Below are positions 18,350 through 24,831 of a DNA stretch of 64,000 nucleotides, in pieces. The position numbers and the translations under genes were made by a program. The notes beneath the pieces were generated by a model that made no database searches, was not told the origin of the DNA, and was given only the letters and a program-made list of their open reading frames with translations. Positions within the stretch are counted from its first letter, which is position 1, and each line of letters opens with the position of its first letter. The stretch is taken from positions 399,655 to 463,654 of the forward strand of contig NZ_JAEMNV010000004.1 in NCBI RefSeq assembly GCF_016482825.1, in the 5' to 3' direction. The stretch is from Antrihabitans stalagmiti (GTDB taxonomy: Bacteria > Actinomycetota > Actinomycetes > Mycobacteriales > Mycobacteriaceae).

Positions 18350-19264
18350 TCAGGGGGCGAGTTGCTCGGCGACCGCTATCAGTTCGGGGCTGTCGAGCGA
18401 CTCCTGGACGCACCGCGCGAACAGCCAGAGTCGGAGCCGGTCGCGGTCCAGATCGAGTAGCGCGGCCATCCGCCCGACGAATGATTCAGGATCGGCGGTG
18501 AGCCGGTCGGAGGCGTCGAGCATGTACTGAATCGGGTCATAGGCAGGGTCGCCGAGGTAGGGATTCGGGTCGATCGCGAGCCATGGTTCGCGTGCAGCAG
18601 CGCGGATGTTCCCGGCATGTAGGTCGGTGCACAGCAGTACGTGCCGGGCTGCGGTCGATGGCAGTGTTCTGAGCAACTCGATCCCCGCGGCTGTGATGCC
18701 CGGGTCTAGTCCATGGCTGGGTGCGTCCTGCAATTTCAGGTCGAACTCGTCGGCCCACAGATCGCACATACTGCTCAGCGGACGAAACGGATGTGGCGCG
18801 GCGGGCTCGATCCAGAGGCGTTGCAGGAGTTCGGATATCACTTCGTCTCGTTGCAGCGGTGGCAGTGCGGCAGACAATGCGGTCCCGGGATCACATTCCT
18901 CGATCAGTAGCGCGCAAGTGTCAGTGGTTGTGACCGAATCGACCAGTCGCACAGCGCCGTTGCCGTTCCACACTCGGAGTGCGTCGGCCTCGTGCAGTGC
19001 CTCTTCGTGCCGCCACCCTACTTTGAGAACGAGGTGGTCGCCATTGTCGTTGCGCGCCTTCGCAACCCATGATGCGACCCCGCCAGGTTGGAACGGCCGA
19101 CCGACCGTGAGGGTCCACCGCGCGGACAGCTCGTCGATAGTGCCGGGCAGGTGCTCGATCCAGGTCCGTCGCCCGACCGTGGCGAAACCGCGGGCGATCA
19201 GGTCGGCATCGTCGTCGTCCTGCACCGACTCGAGCAGCAGGGCTGGCAGCTCCAATTCGCTCAC
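18350..19264 (-). CDS. Aminoglycoside phosphotransferase-like kinase (APH(6)/hydroxyurea kinase type)
   Basis: 304 aa. The N-lobe has ATP-site features (VLKVGWRHEEALHEADALRVW, with the Lys and Glu). The catalytic loop is LLCTDLHAGNIRAA (HxDxxxxN-like, with Thr before the Asp), and the metal-binding Asp lies in LAIDPNPYLGDPAYD. The pattern fits streptomycin 6-kinase/hydroxyurea phosphotransferase relatives. An actual resistance role is not shown; many chromosomal members act on unknown metabolites. Divergent from the SAM-riboswitch gene. Confidence 0.8.
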   Translation of the reverse strand: MSELELPALLLESVQDDDDADLIARGFATVGRRTWIEHLPGTIDELSARWTLTVGRPFQPGGVASWVAKARNDNGDHLVLKVGWRHEEALHEADALRVWNGNGAVRLVDSVTTTDTCALLIEECDPGTALSAALPPLQRDEVISELLQRLWIEPAAPHPFRPLSSMCDLWADEFDLKLQDAPSHGLDPGITAAGIELLRTLPSTAARHVLLCTDLHAGNIRAAAREPWLAIDPNPYLGDPAYDPIQYMLDASDRLTADPESFVGRMAALLDLDRDRLRLWLFARCVQESLDSPELIAVAEQLAP

Positions 19265-19280
19265 GTCGATTCAACGTACA

Positions 19281-19350
19281 GGGCCTCCGGCCTCGTGCGT
19301 CCTTTCGGCGGGCCCGACCTCCGAAAGGACGCACGACTGCGGCGGCCCGG
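19281..19350. repeat. Inverted-repeat intergenic element, copy 2
   Basis: A perfect 15-bp stem: CGTGCGTCCTTTCGG (19294-19308) pairs with CCGAAAGGACGCACG (19321-19335) around a 12-nt loop, flanked by GGCC-rich ends and GCGGCGGCC. Unlike the other copies it lies in a divergent region, upstream of the riboswitch. Its arms carry GCGT where the others have GAGT, with compensating changes on both sides, so pairing is conserved. Confidence 0.75.
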
Positions 19351-19387
19351 TTGACAAATTCGCGAGGGTTCTGCCAATCTTGGCGCA

Positions 19388-19508
19388 GGTCATGAGTACC
19401 AGCGCTTAGCCCCGGCTTGCTGGTCGGCAACCCTCCTCCGCGGTGGGGTGCTCCGGGTGACGACCTGGCTGACGCCCAAATGCCTGGGCGCGGCAAGCGC
19501 GGACTCCG
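19388..19508 (+). ncRNA. SAM-IV-type riboswitch
   Basis: The segment begins GGTCATGAGTACCAGCG and continues AGCCCCGGCTTGCTGG, CGGCAACCCTCC, CCGCGGTGGGGTGCTCCGGG, TGACGACCTGG and GCGGCAAGCGCGGAC. These blocks, in this order, match the actinobacterial SAM-IV aptamer, including the pseudoknot-forming GCGGCAAGCGCGG end. It should sense S-adenosylmethionine and reduce expression of the aminotransferase gene 43-46 nt downstream. A short GTCC-CTG-GGAC hairpin follows before the start and may be part of the expression platform. Confirm with a covariance-model search. Confidence 0.88.
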
Positions 19509-19553
19509 AGGTTTACAACCACCGACGGGTCCCTGGGACGATGGGATTTCGTG

Positions 19554-20888
19554 ATGACTGCTGTATTGACCGCCGCTGTTGCCTGTGCGCCGCTCGCCCG
19601 AGTTTCGGGCTGTGACCTGCAAGTTCCGCTTGTGCAGGGTGGCGAATGCACGTACGCAAACCTCGACTACGCGGCGAGTGCGCCTGCCTTGGCTGCAGTG
19701 ACCGACTGCGTTGCCGACGTGCTGCCGTACTACGCAAGCGTCCACCGTGGCGCCGGTTACGCGTCTCGCGTTTCGACCGACTGCTACGAAGGAGCCCGCG
19801 AATCCGTCGCCCGTTTTGTCGGCGCGGCCGACGACCAGGTCGTCGTCTTCACCAGGAACACCACCGACTCGTTGAACCTCCTTGCCTCCTGTGTCCCGGG
19901 CGACACCGTTGTGCTCGACATCGAACATCACGCAAATCTGTTGCCGTGGAACAAGAACGGCCGTCGAGTGGTGACTGCCGCCGCGACGATCGACGAGACC
20001 GTCCGTCGTGTGATCGCAGAATTGTGCAGCCGACCTGCGGCACTCCTCGCAATAACCGGTGCCTCCAACGTCACCGGTGAAGTACTGCCCATTGCACGAC
20101 TTGCCGACGCTGCACACCGTTGTGGCGCAAGGATTCTCGTCGATGCCGCGCAGTTGGCGCCGCACCGTCGTATCGACCTCGCGAGCAGCGGCGTCGACTA
20201 TCTCGCCTTTTCAGGACACAAGCTGTACGCGCCGTTCGGTGCGGGAGTCCTTGTCGGACGCCGTGATTGGCTCGACGCTGCCGAACCGTACCTCGCCGGT
20301 GGGGGAGCGGTCCGCGAAGTCGGCCTCACCAGCACGGAGTGGGCACCGGCTCCGCAGCGTCACGAGGCGGGCAGCCCCAACGTCATCGGCGCAGCAGCAG
20401 TGGCGGCGGCCTGCGAGTACCTGTGCACCCTCGATTGGGACGTCGTTGCCGATCACGAACGTGACCTCGCCGATCGGCTTCGTAGCGGCCTGGAACAACT
20501 GAACGGCATCGAGGTCCTGCAGATCTGGGACGACACCGCCGATGCCGTCGGCATCGTGACCTTCACGGTCGACGGCTACGCCCCGAGTTATGTAGCTGCC
20601 TATCTGTCCGCCGAGCATGGCATCGGCGTACGTGACGGACGATTCTGTGCGCACCCGCTTCTCGCGCGACTCGGAGTATCCGCGGCGGTAAGGGCGAGCG
20701 TCGGTCTCGGCACGTCGAGTTCCGATATCGATCGACTGGTCGACGCCGTCGCCACACTGTGCGAAACCGGCGCGACCTGGCATTACGAGGAGACCGACGG
20801 CCGTTGGGACCCGAGCCCAGACACGAGATCCTTTCCGCGTCCCCGGTTTCGATCACCGCGAGGAGATGGCTCGCCTGCCTGCAAATAG
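19554..20888 (+). CDS. Class V aminotransferase (cysteine desulfurase-like), SAM-riboswitch controlled
   Basis: 444 aa. PLP-binding Lys lies in FSGHKLYAPFGAGVLVGR; other family blocks are NLDYAASAP, FTRNTTDSLNLLA, DIEHHANLLPW and LVDAAQLAPH. Overall it resembles SufS/CsdA-type enzymes, but the catalytic Cys loop of true desulfurases is not obvious (GVRDGRFCAHPLL is a candidate). Placement under a SAM riboswitch indicates a role in sulfur or methionine metabolism, perhaps a Cys/homocysteine lyase or desulfurase. GTG 19551 is an alternative start. It is followed by a Cys leader ORF. Confidence 0.8.
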   Translation: MTAVLTAAVACAPLARVSGCDLQVPLVQGGECTYANLDYAASAPALAAVTDCVADVLPYYASVHRGAGYASRVSTDCYEGARESVARFVGAADDQVVVFTRNTTDSLNLLASCVPGDTVVLDIEHHANLLPWNKNGRRVVTAAATIDETVRRVIAELCSRPAALLAITGASNVTGEVLPIARLADAAHRCGARILVDAAQLAPHRRIDLASSGVDYLAFSGHKLYAPFGAGVLVGRRDWLDAAEPYLAGGGAVREVGLTSTEWAPAPQRHEAGSPNVIGAAAVAAACEYLCTLDWDVVADHERDLADRLRSGLEQLNGIEVLQIWDDTADAVGIVTFTVDGYAPSYVAAYLSAEHGIGVRDGRFCAHPLLARLGVSAAVRASVGLGTSSSDIDRLVDAVATLCETGATWHYEETDGRWDPSPDTRSFPRPRFRSPRGDGSPACK

Positions 20889-20894
20889 CGCGAG

Positions 20895-20900
20895 TACGCT
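20895..20900 (+). promoter_or_regulatory. -10-like box of the leaderless leader peptide
   Basis: TACGCT fits TANNNT and is positioned so that transcription would begin at or near the ATG of the leader ORF. No clear -35 is visible. Confidence 0.45.
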
Positions 20901-20907
20901 CGCACTT

Positions 20908-20994
20908 ATGGCATGGGAATCGAAGGGGCGTCGGCTGGAACTCGTCCAGCGTCGACACGTCGATCTGTGTCGTACCGCGTCCGGCACCTGTTGA
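20908..20994 (+). CDS. Putative Cys-containing leader peptide
   Basis: 28-aa ORF ending QRRHVDLCRTASGTC-stop. The RRHVDL(C)R...C pattern is that of short actinobacterial leader peptides found upstream of sulfur-metabolism genes. A TACGCT -10-like box lies 7 nt before the ATG, so the ORF is probably leaderless. A hairpin TTCGAAC/GTTCGAA follows (20999-21020). Ribosome stalling at the Cys codons near the end could control the downstream monooxygenase-like gene. Confidence 0.65.
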   Translation: MAWESKGRRLELVQRRHVDLCRTASGTC

Positions 20995-20998
20995 GGTT

Positions 20999-21020
20999 TT
21001 CGAACTGTTTCACGTTCGAA
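20999..21020 (+). promoter_or_regulatory. Hairpin between leader peptide and monooxygenase-like gene
   Basis: TTCGAAC and GTTCGAA form a 7-bp stem with an 8-nt loop just after the leader stop. It is a candidate for the switching structure of an attenuator. Confidence 0.4.
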
Positions 21021-21070
21021 TCCGTTTGGACCTTCAGCCCGTCACGCACGCATTTCGAGGGAATGTACCC

Positions 21071-21640
21071 ATGTCATCGTCGGTTGTCCTTGCTCCAACC
21101 CGTCCGTTTCGTGTTGCGCTCGAACTGAGAAGTCAGACAGCGCATTCCGATTACTGGATCGAACTGACCAACCCGCACGGACCGTCGGGGCCGCTGGATC
21201 TCGTGGCGGTTCCCCCGACCGTCGTTCGCATCACCGCGACCGACCTCCGTGAGGCGCAGCGGATCCGGCACGGCATTCGTGCCGACCTCATCGGCACCGG
21301 CCGGGACCCTGAATCGGTCACGGTGTTACTCGACATCGAAACCATCGTTGCCGCAACCGCTGCAGACGCCCGAGTTCGGCTCGCCGAGGTCGAGTCCGAT
21401 CCGCGGACCCGCCGTCGGAACGACTCGATCTCCTACATCGGGACGCCGTCCGGCTTGGTCGGACTGATCGCTGACATCCGGACCGCCGAGGTCGCCGACG
21501 GTGTGACGATCCGCCCGCTCGAATTGCCGGGATCGTTGGATTTGATTGTGCAGCAGGTGGTTCCGGGGCTGGGGCAGCGCGGCGTTGCCGTCGGCGCCGA
21601 TGTGAACTCGGATGTGCTCAGGGCGCTTCGCGCCTCGTGA
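21071..21640 (+). CDS. Orphan C-terminal-like domain of a luciferase-like monooxygenase
   Basis: 189 aa with GAGGGA upstream of the ATG. The last 60 residues, YIGTPSGLVGLIADIR...VADGVTIRPLELPGSLDLIVQQVVPGLGQRG, follow the conserved end of DszA/NtaA/SnaA-type flavin monooxygenases (GTP-x-VA..., DGF, LPG-L-F, VVP-LQ-RG). VTVLLDIETIVAATAADARVRLAEVES resembles the preceding segment. The flavin-binding N-terminal half is absent, so it is unlikely to be a complete monooxygenase. A Cys leader upstream and a convergent flavin reductase support a link to sulfur scavenging. The final residues and TGA come from the adjoining repeat element. Confidence 0.65.
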   Translation: MSSSVVLAPTRPFRVALELRSQTAHSDYWIELTNPHGPSGPLDLVAVPPTVVRITATDLREAQRIRHGIRADLIGTGRDPESVTVLLDIETIVAATAADARVRLAEVESDPRTRRRNDSISYIGTPSGLVGLIADIRTAEVADGVTIRPLELPGSLDLIVQQVVPGLGQRGVAVGADVNSDVLRALRAS

Positions 21641-21696
21641 GCACTTTCGGAGGGCCGGCCCTCCGAAAGGACTCACGAGCGGCGGAGCCGCCTAGC
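21621..21696. repeat. Inverted-repeat intergenic element, copy 3 (best-conserved)
   Basis: Two 23-bp arms (21634-21656 and 21657-21679) are complementary except for two positions and meet at GGGCCGGCCC. A GGCGGAGCCGCC hairpin follows. Both convergent neighbours take their stop codons from it: TGA for the monooxygenase-like gene and TAG for the flavin reductase. Confidence 0.85.
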
Positions 21697-22249
21697 CGTC
21701 GAGTGGAGTCGGCCGGTAGTAGCGACCGTTGTGATAGAGCAACGGCGCCGCTGCCGGCTCGTCACCTGTCTCGTCGTGGACGCGTGTGACCAACCCGATG
21801 ACCAGGGTGTGATCGCCGATCGGAATCAGCTGATCGACAACGACCCGCAACCACAGCGGTGTGCCGTGTAGCACCGGCTCGTGTGTGTCTAGCTTCGTCC
21901 ACAGCGACCGGTCGGTGAAGCGCTGATCCGCCGACCTCGCAAAACGTTGCGCCAGATGTTGCTGATGTTCGCCGAGGAAGTGGATCACCAGCGAGTCCGC
22001 TGCATGCAGTGCTCGAATGCTCGACGACGTGTGCGCGATATTGAACGAGACGAGCGGCGGATCGAGTGAGATCGACGCGAAAGATGTCGCGGTGAAGCCG
22101 ACAGGGCCTGCCTCGGAATCGAGCGTGATGATGGTGACGCCAGCGGGAAAGTGCCGCATCGCCGATCGATACTGATCGCTGGTTATGCCACTGGCGTCGT
22201 CGGGGACAGCGAAGTCGGTCACGTCGTGAGAATGTGCTTGCTCGGACAC
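21692..22249 (-). CDS. Flavin reductase family protein (FMN-binding split barrel)
   Basis: 185 aa. Conserved blocks are [44 protein letters not shown] and [13 protein letters not shown], with the late YHNGRYYRP. These are HpaC/DszD-type NAD(P)H:flavin oxidoreductases, which supply reduced flavin to two-component monooxygenases. It faces the luciferase-like fragment across an inverted repeat, suggesting a functional pairing in the same pathway, though a complete monooxygenase is not present in this window. Confidence 0.85.
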   Translation of the reverse strand: MSEQAHSHDVTDFAVPDDASGITSDQYRSAMRHFPAGVTIITLDSEAGPVGFTATSFASISLDPPLVSFNIAHTSSSIRALHAADSLVIHFLGEHQQHLAQRFARSADQRFTDRSLWTKLDTHEPVLHGTPLWLRVVVDQLIPIGDHTLVIGLVTRVHDETGDEPAAAPLLYHNGRYYRPTPLDG

Positions 22250-22446
22250 AGCAGTAACTCCGGACCGCCCGGCGTGGGCGCGAGATGTGATATTCGGTCG
22301 TGAGTAGATACGACTACGAACAGATACTCGTTGAAATACGGCACAAGTCTACGTGCAGTCGCCGCCAGACCCGTGTCGTCATGATCCGTCGAGATTATCA
22401 GCGGGTCGCAGGGGTGAAACGGGTTACGAAACCCTCGAGCGAAAGG

Positions 22447-22920
22447 CTAGTCGACGTCTATCGCCAACCCCGCCGTGACTCGTAGCAACTCGGCGAACGA
22501 GGAACGGAACAACGTGTTCGGGTGCCCACCCGCAGCCCACAGTTCGGGGAATTTGGCCAGCGCATTGTCGAGGTAGGTCGGGAGATTCGTCGGGTGCCCG
22601 ACAGGCGCGACCCCGCCGATCGGCTGACCGGTCGCATGCTTGACGACGTCGGCCGAAGCCCGGGTCAACTCGCCCTCGAGGCGCTCACCCGTGTTCTTCA
22701 GATTCACGTTGTGAGCGCCCGAGACGAGTATCAGGATGGGATCGTCGTCGAGGAGAAACACCAGCGACTTGGCGATCGCGCCGACGTCGATACCAAGTGC
22801 GGTCGCGGCTTGAGCAGCCGTTCGGGTTTCTTCCTCGCGCGTGACGATGACGCCGTGGTGCCCACGGGAGATCAGAATATCGGCGACGTGTGAAGCATTC
22901 GGGTGCAGCAGCTTCCGCAT
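22447..22920 (-). CDS. YbaK/EbsC-type aminoacyl-tRNA deacylase
   Basis: 157 aa. Core blocks GVIVTREEETRTAAQAATALGIDVGAIAKSLVF, VSGAHNVNLKN and IGGVAPVGHPTNLPTYLDNAL are typical of YbaK/ProX trans-editing proteins that hydrolyse mischarged tRNA such as Cys-tRNA(Pro). This ATG is chosen because it lies 10 bp after the stop of the upstream gene, with GAGG near it; the longer frame (to 23037) would overlap that gene by about 107 nt. Confidence 0.85.
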   Translation of the reverse strand: MRKLLHPNASHVADILISRGHHGVIVTREEETRTAAQAATALGIDVGAIAKSLVFLLDDDPILILVSGAHNVNLKNTGERLEGELTRASADVVKHATGQPIGGVAPVGHPTNLPTYLDNALAKFPELWAAGGHPNTLFRSSFAELLRVTAGLAIDVD

Positions 22921-22930
22921 GTCCTCAAGA

Positions 22931-23251
22931 CTAATATTCCGGATAGCCGCCGACGGGTCCAAGCATGCGAGAGATTCGTGCACGGGTGACCCGAGAGAGT
23001 TCTTCGACGGAGTTGTCGGAGGTTTCGCAGTGGACACAGGACTCGAACACGCGATTCAGGTCAGCCTGAGAAAACGCGAGTAGTTCTATGTCGCACTTCG
23101 TGAGCAAGTCTTCGTGAGTGTCGTACGGCCTCGCGTCGGCTACCTTGCGCGCCCATGTGACGCAACAGCAGCATTCGAACAACGCGTGGATCGCGCGTTC
23201 GCGCGGTATCGCGTTGAATCGGTCGAGGCCGAGACCTTGGTGCATCAACAT
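22931..23251 (-). CDS. UraD (OHCU decarboxylase)-like Cys-rich protein lacking the catalytic motif
   Basis: 106 aa. LDRFNAIPRERAIHALFECCCCVTWARKVADARPYDTHEDLLTKCDIELLAFSQADLNRVFE matches the N-terminal two-thirds of 2-oxo-4-hydroxy-4-carboxy-5-ureidoimidazoline decarboxylase. Where the family has HPRIGE there is ESCVHCETSD, so decarboxylase activity is unlikely. Seven Cys, four in a row plus a CxxC, suggest metal binding or redox. The C-terminus ELSRVTRARISRMLGPVGGYPEY looks intact rather than frameshifted. An ATG 27 nt upstream is possible. It shares an operon with the YbaK gene. Confidence 0.6.
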   Translation of the reverse strand: MLMHQGLGLDRFNAIPRERAIHALFECCCCVTWARKVADARPYDTHEDLLTKCDIELLAFSQADLNRVFESCVHCETSDNSVEELSRVTRARISRMLGPVGGYPEY

Positions 23252-23399
23252 CCCGGAACCTTTCGGAGGCGAGGTCATTTTTGCTGGCGAAATTCGATCA
23301 TCCGCGTCCTCTCGTCGGTTTTTCTACACATGAGTACCCATTTGACAGAGTCTTAACGCGGCGTAACAGTGTGACGTCGCACTCGCTAGGCTGACCGGC

Positions 23400-24221
23400 A
23401 TGACTGACTGGAAGGCTTTCACCGTCGAGACCACCGACAATGTCGCTCAGGTGACGTTGACGGGGCCGGGTAAAGGCAACGCGATGGGACCCGATTTCTG
23501 GGCTGAACTCCCGCAGATTTTCGGCCAATTGGATGCAGATCCGCAGGTCCGAGCGGTTGTGCTGGCCGCATCGGGGAAGCACTTCTCGTTCGGGCTCGAC
23601 CTTCCTGCCATGTCGCCGCTGTTCGGTCCGCTGCTCGCCGACCGTGCACTCGCGGCGCCGCGCACCGACTTCCACAATCACCTCAAAGGTCTGCAAGCCT
23701 CGGTGACCGCAGTCGCCGATTGCCGCAAGCCGGTCATTGCCGCTGTTCAGGGTTGGTGCATCGGCGGCGGTGTCGACCTGATCGCCGCGGTCGACATTCG
23801 CTATGCCAGTGCCGACGCGAAGTTCAGTATCCGTGAGGCAAAGGTCGCGATCGTCGCCGACATCGGTTCCCTGAACCGGCTACCGGCGATCATCGGTGAC
23901 GGTCATCTGCGCGAACTGGCGTTCACCGGCAAGGACATCGACGCAGCGCGCGCGGAGAAGATCGGACTCGTCAACGACGTGTACGACGACGCCGAAGCCG
24001 CGTTGGCCGCCGCGCACGCGACTGCTCGCGAGATCGCCGCGAATCCGCCTCTTGTCGTGCACGGCATCAAGGATGTTCTCGCCCAGGAAAGGGTCGATGT
24101 CGTCGCGGCAGGGCTGCGCTATGTCGCTGCATGGAACGCGGCTTTCCTCCCGTCGGAAGACCTGACCGAGGCGATCACGGCCCTCGCGCAGAAGCGCGAA
24201 GCGAACTTCAAGGGTCGGTAA
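23400..24221 (+). CDS. Crotonase-family enoyl-CoA hydratase/isomerase
   Basis: 273 aa. The oxyanion-hole segments are GKHFSFGLDLPAM and QGWCIGGGVDLIAAVDIRYAS. An acidic pair (EAKVAIVADIGSLNRLP) replaces the usual hydratase Glu arrangement and resembles dienoyl-CoA isomerases (ECH1 type), where Asp at this position drives isomerisation. It acts on CoA thioesters in fatty-acid oxidation. Divergent from the UraD-like operon and followed by the MarR gene. Confidence 0.85.
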   Translation: MTDWKAFTVETTDNVAQVTLTGPGKGNAMGPDFWAELPQIFGQLDADPQVRAVVLAASGKHFSFGLDLPAMSPLFGPLLADRALAAPRTDFHNHLKGLQASVTAVADCRKPVIAAVQGWCIGGGVDLIAAVDIRYASADAKFSIREAKVAIVADIGSLNRLPAIIGDGHLRELAFTGKDIDAARAEKIGLVNDVYDDAEAALAAAHATAREIAANPPLVVHGIKDVLAQERVDVVAAGLRYVAAWNAAFLPSEDLTEAITALAQKREANFKGR

Positions 24222-24270
24222 AGTACGGTAAATATGTTGCCCCACCTGCGATAACCGCTACATACTTGCT

Positions 24271-24297
24271 TTGTACAACTAGTTGAGAGTTGCAAGC
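24271..24297. promoter_or_regulatory. MarR-type operator candidate
   Basis: TTGTACAACTAGTTGAGAGTTGCAA contains the perfect palindrome CAACTAGTTG (24276-24285), flanked by CTTGC and GCAAG half-sites. It sits just upstream of the MarR gene, the expected place for autoregulation of a MarR/efflux operon. Confidence 0.55.
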
Positions 24298-24300
24298 AAG

Positions 24301-24831
24301 ATGACTGACGATAGTGAGCAGGGCGAGCTTGTCGACGCGATCGGTAGCGAACTGATCCGTCTGCAACGCATCAGGGATCGAACGGTTGCTCAGATCGCAG
24401 CGCTGTCGAAAGGCGAGATCGATCCGGCAGCGTTCACCTGTCTGTTCCGCCTCATCGCGGACGGACCGATGCGCTCGGGAGCGCTGGCGGAAGCTTTGTT
24501 CTCCGATCCCTCGACGGTCAGCAGGCAGGTTGCGCATCTCGTCGAACGAGGGTTCGTCGAGCGGCTTGCCGATCCCGCGGACGGCAGGGCAAGCGTGCTT
24601 GCAGTCACCACGGTCGGTCACGAACTTGCCCAACAGATGCGACGCCGTCGCAACGACAACCTCAGCCGGGTACTAGCCGATTGGCCGGACAGCGACCGAC
24701 GAGAATTTCGCCGGTTGCTTGCGCTGTTCGTCGACGGCTACGAGCACAGGCGTCCGGAGATGCTCGCTGCCATGCACGCGGCCAACAAGGCGCACGCAGC
24801 GAACGTGACGACCAGAGAGGACCAGGCGTGA
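24301..24831 (+). CDS. MarR-family transcriptional regulator
   Basis: 176 aa. The winged helix-turn-helix runs from about residue 45 to 115 (LFRLIADGPMRSGALAEALFSDPSTVSRQVAHLVERGFVERLADPADGRASVLAVT). It is likely a repressor of the MFS efflux gene, whose GTG overlaps this stop (GTGA). A TTG start 18 nt upstream is possible but falls in the operator-like palindrome. Confidence 0.88.
   Translation: MTDDSEQGELVDAIGSELIRLQRIRDRTVAQIAALSKGEIDPAAFTCLFRLIADGPMRSGALAEALFSDPSTVSRQVAHLVERGFVERLADPADGRASVLAVTTVGHELAQQMRRRRNDNLSRVLADWPDSDRREFRRLLALFVDGYEHRRPEMLAAMHAANKAHAANVTTREDQA

Noticed and set aside
22447-23037. Longer YbaK start at 23037
   Set aside because: It would overlap the UraD-like gene by over 100 nt; the added residues are not family-like and an internal ATG fits better.
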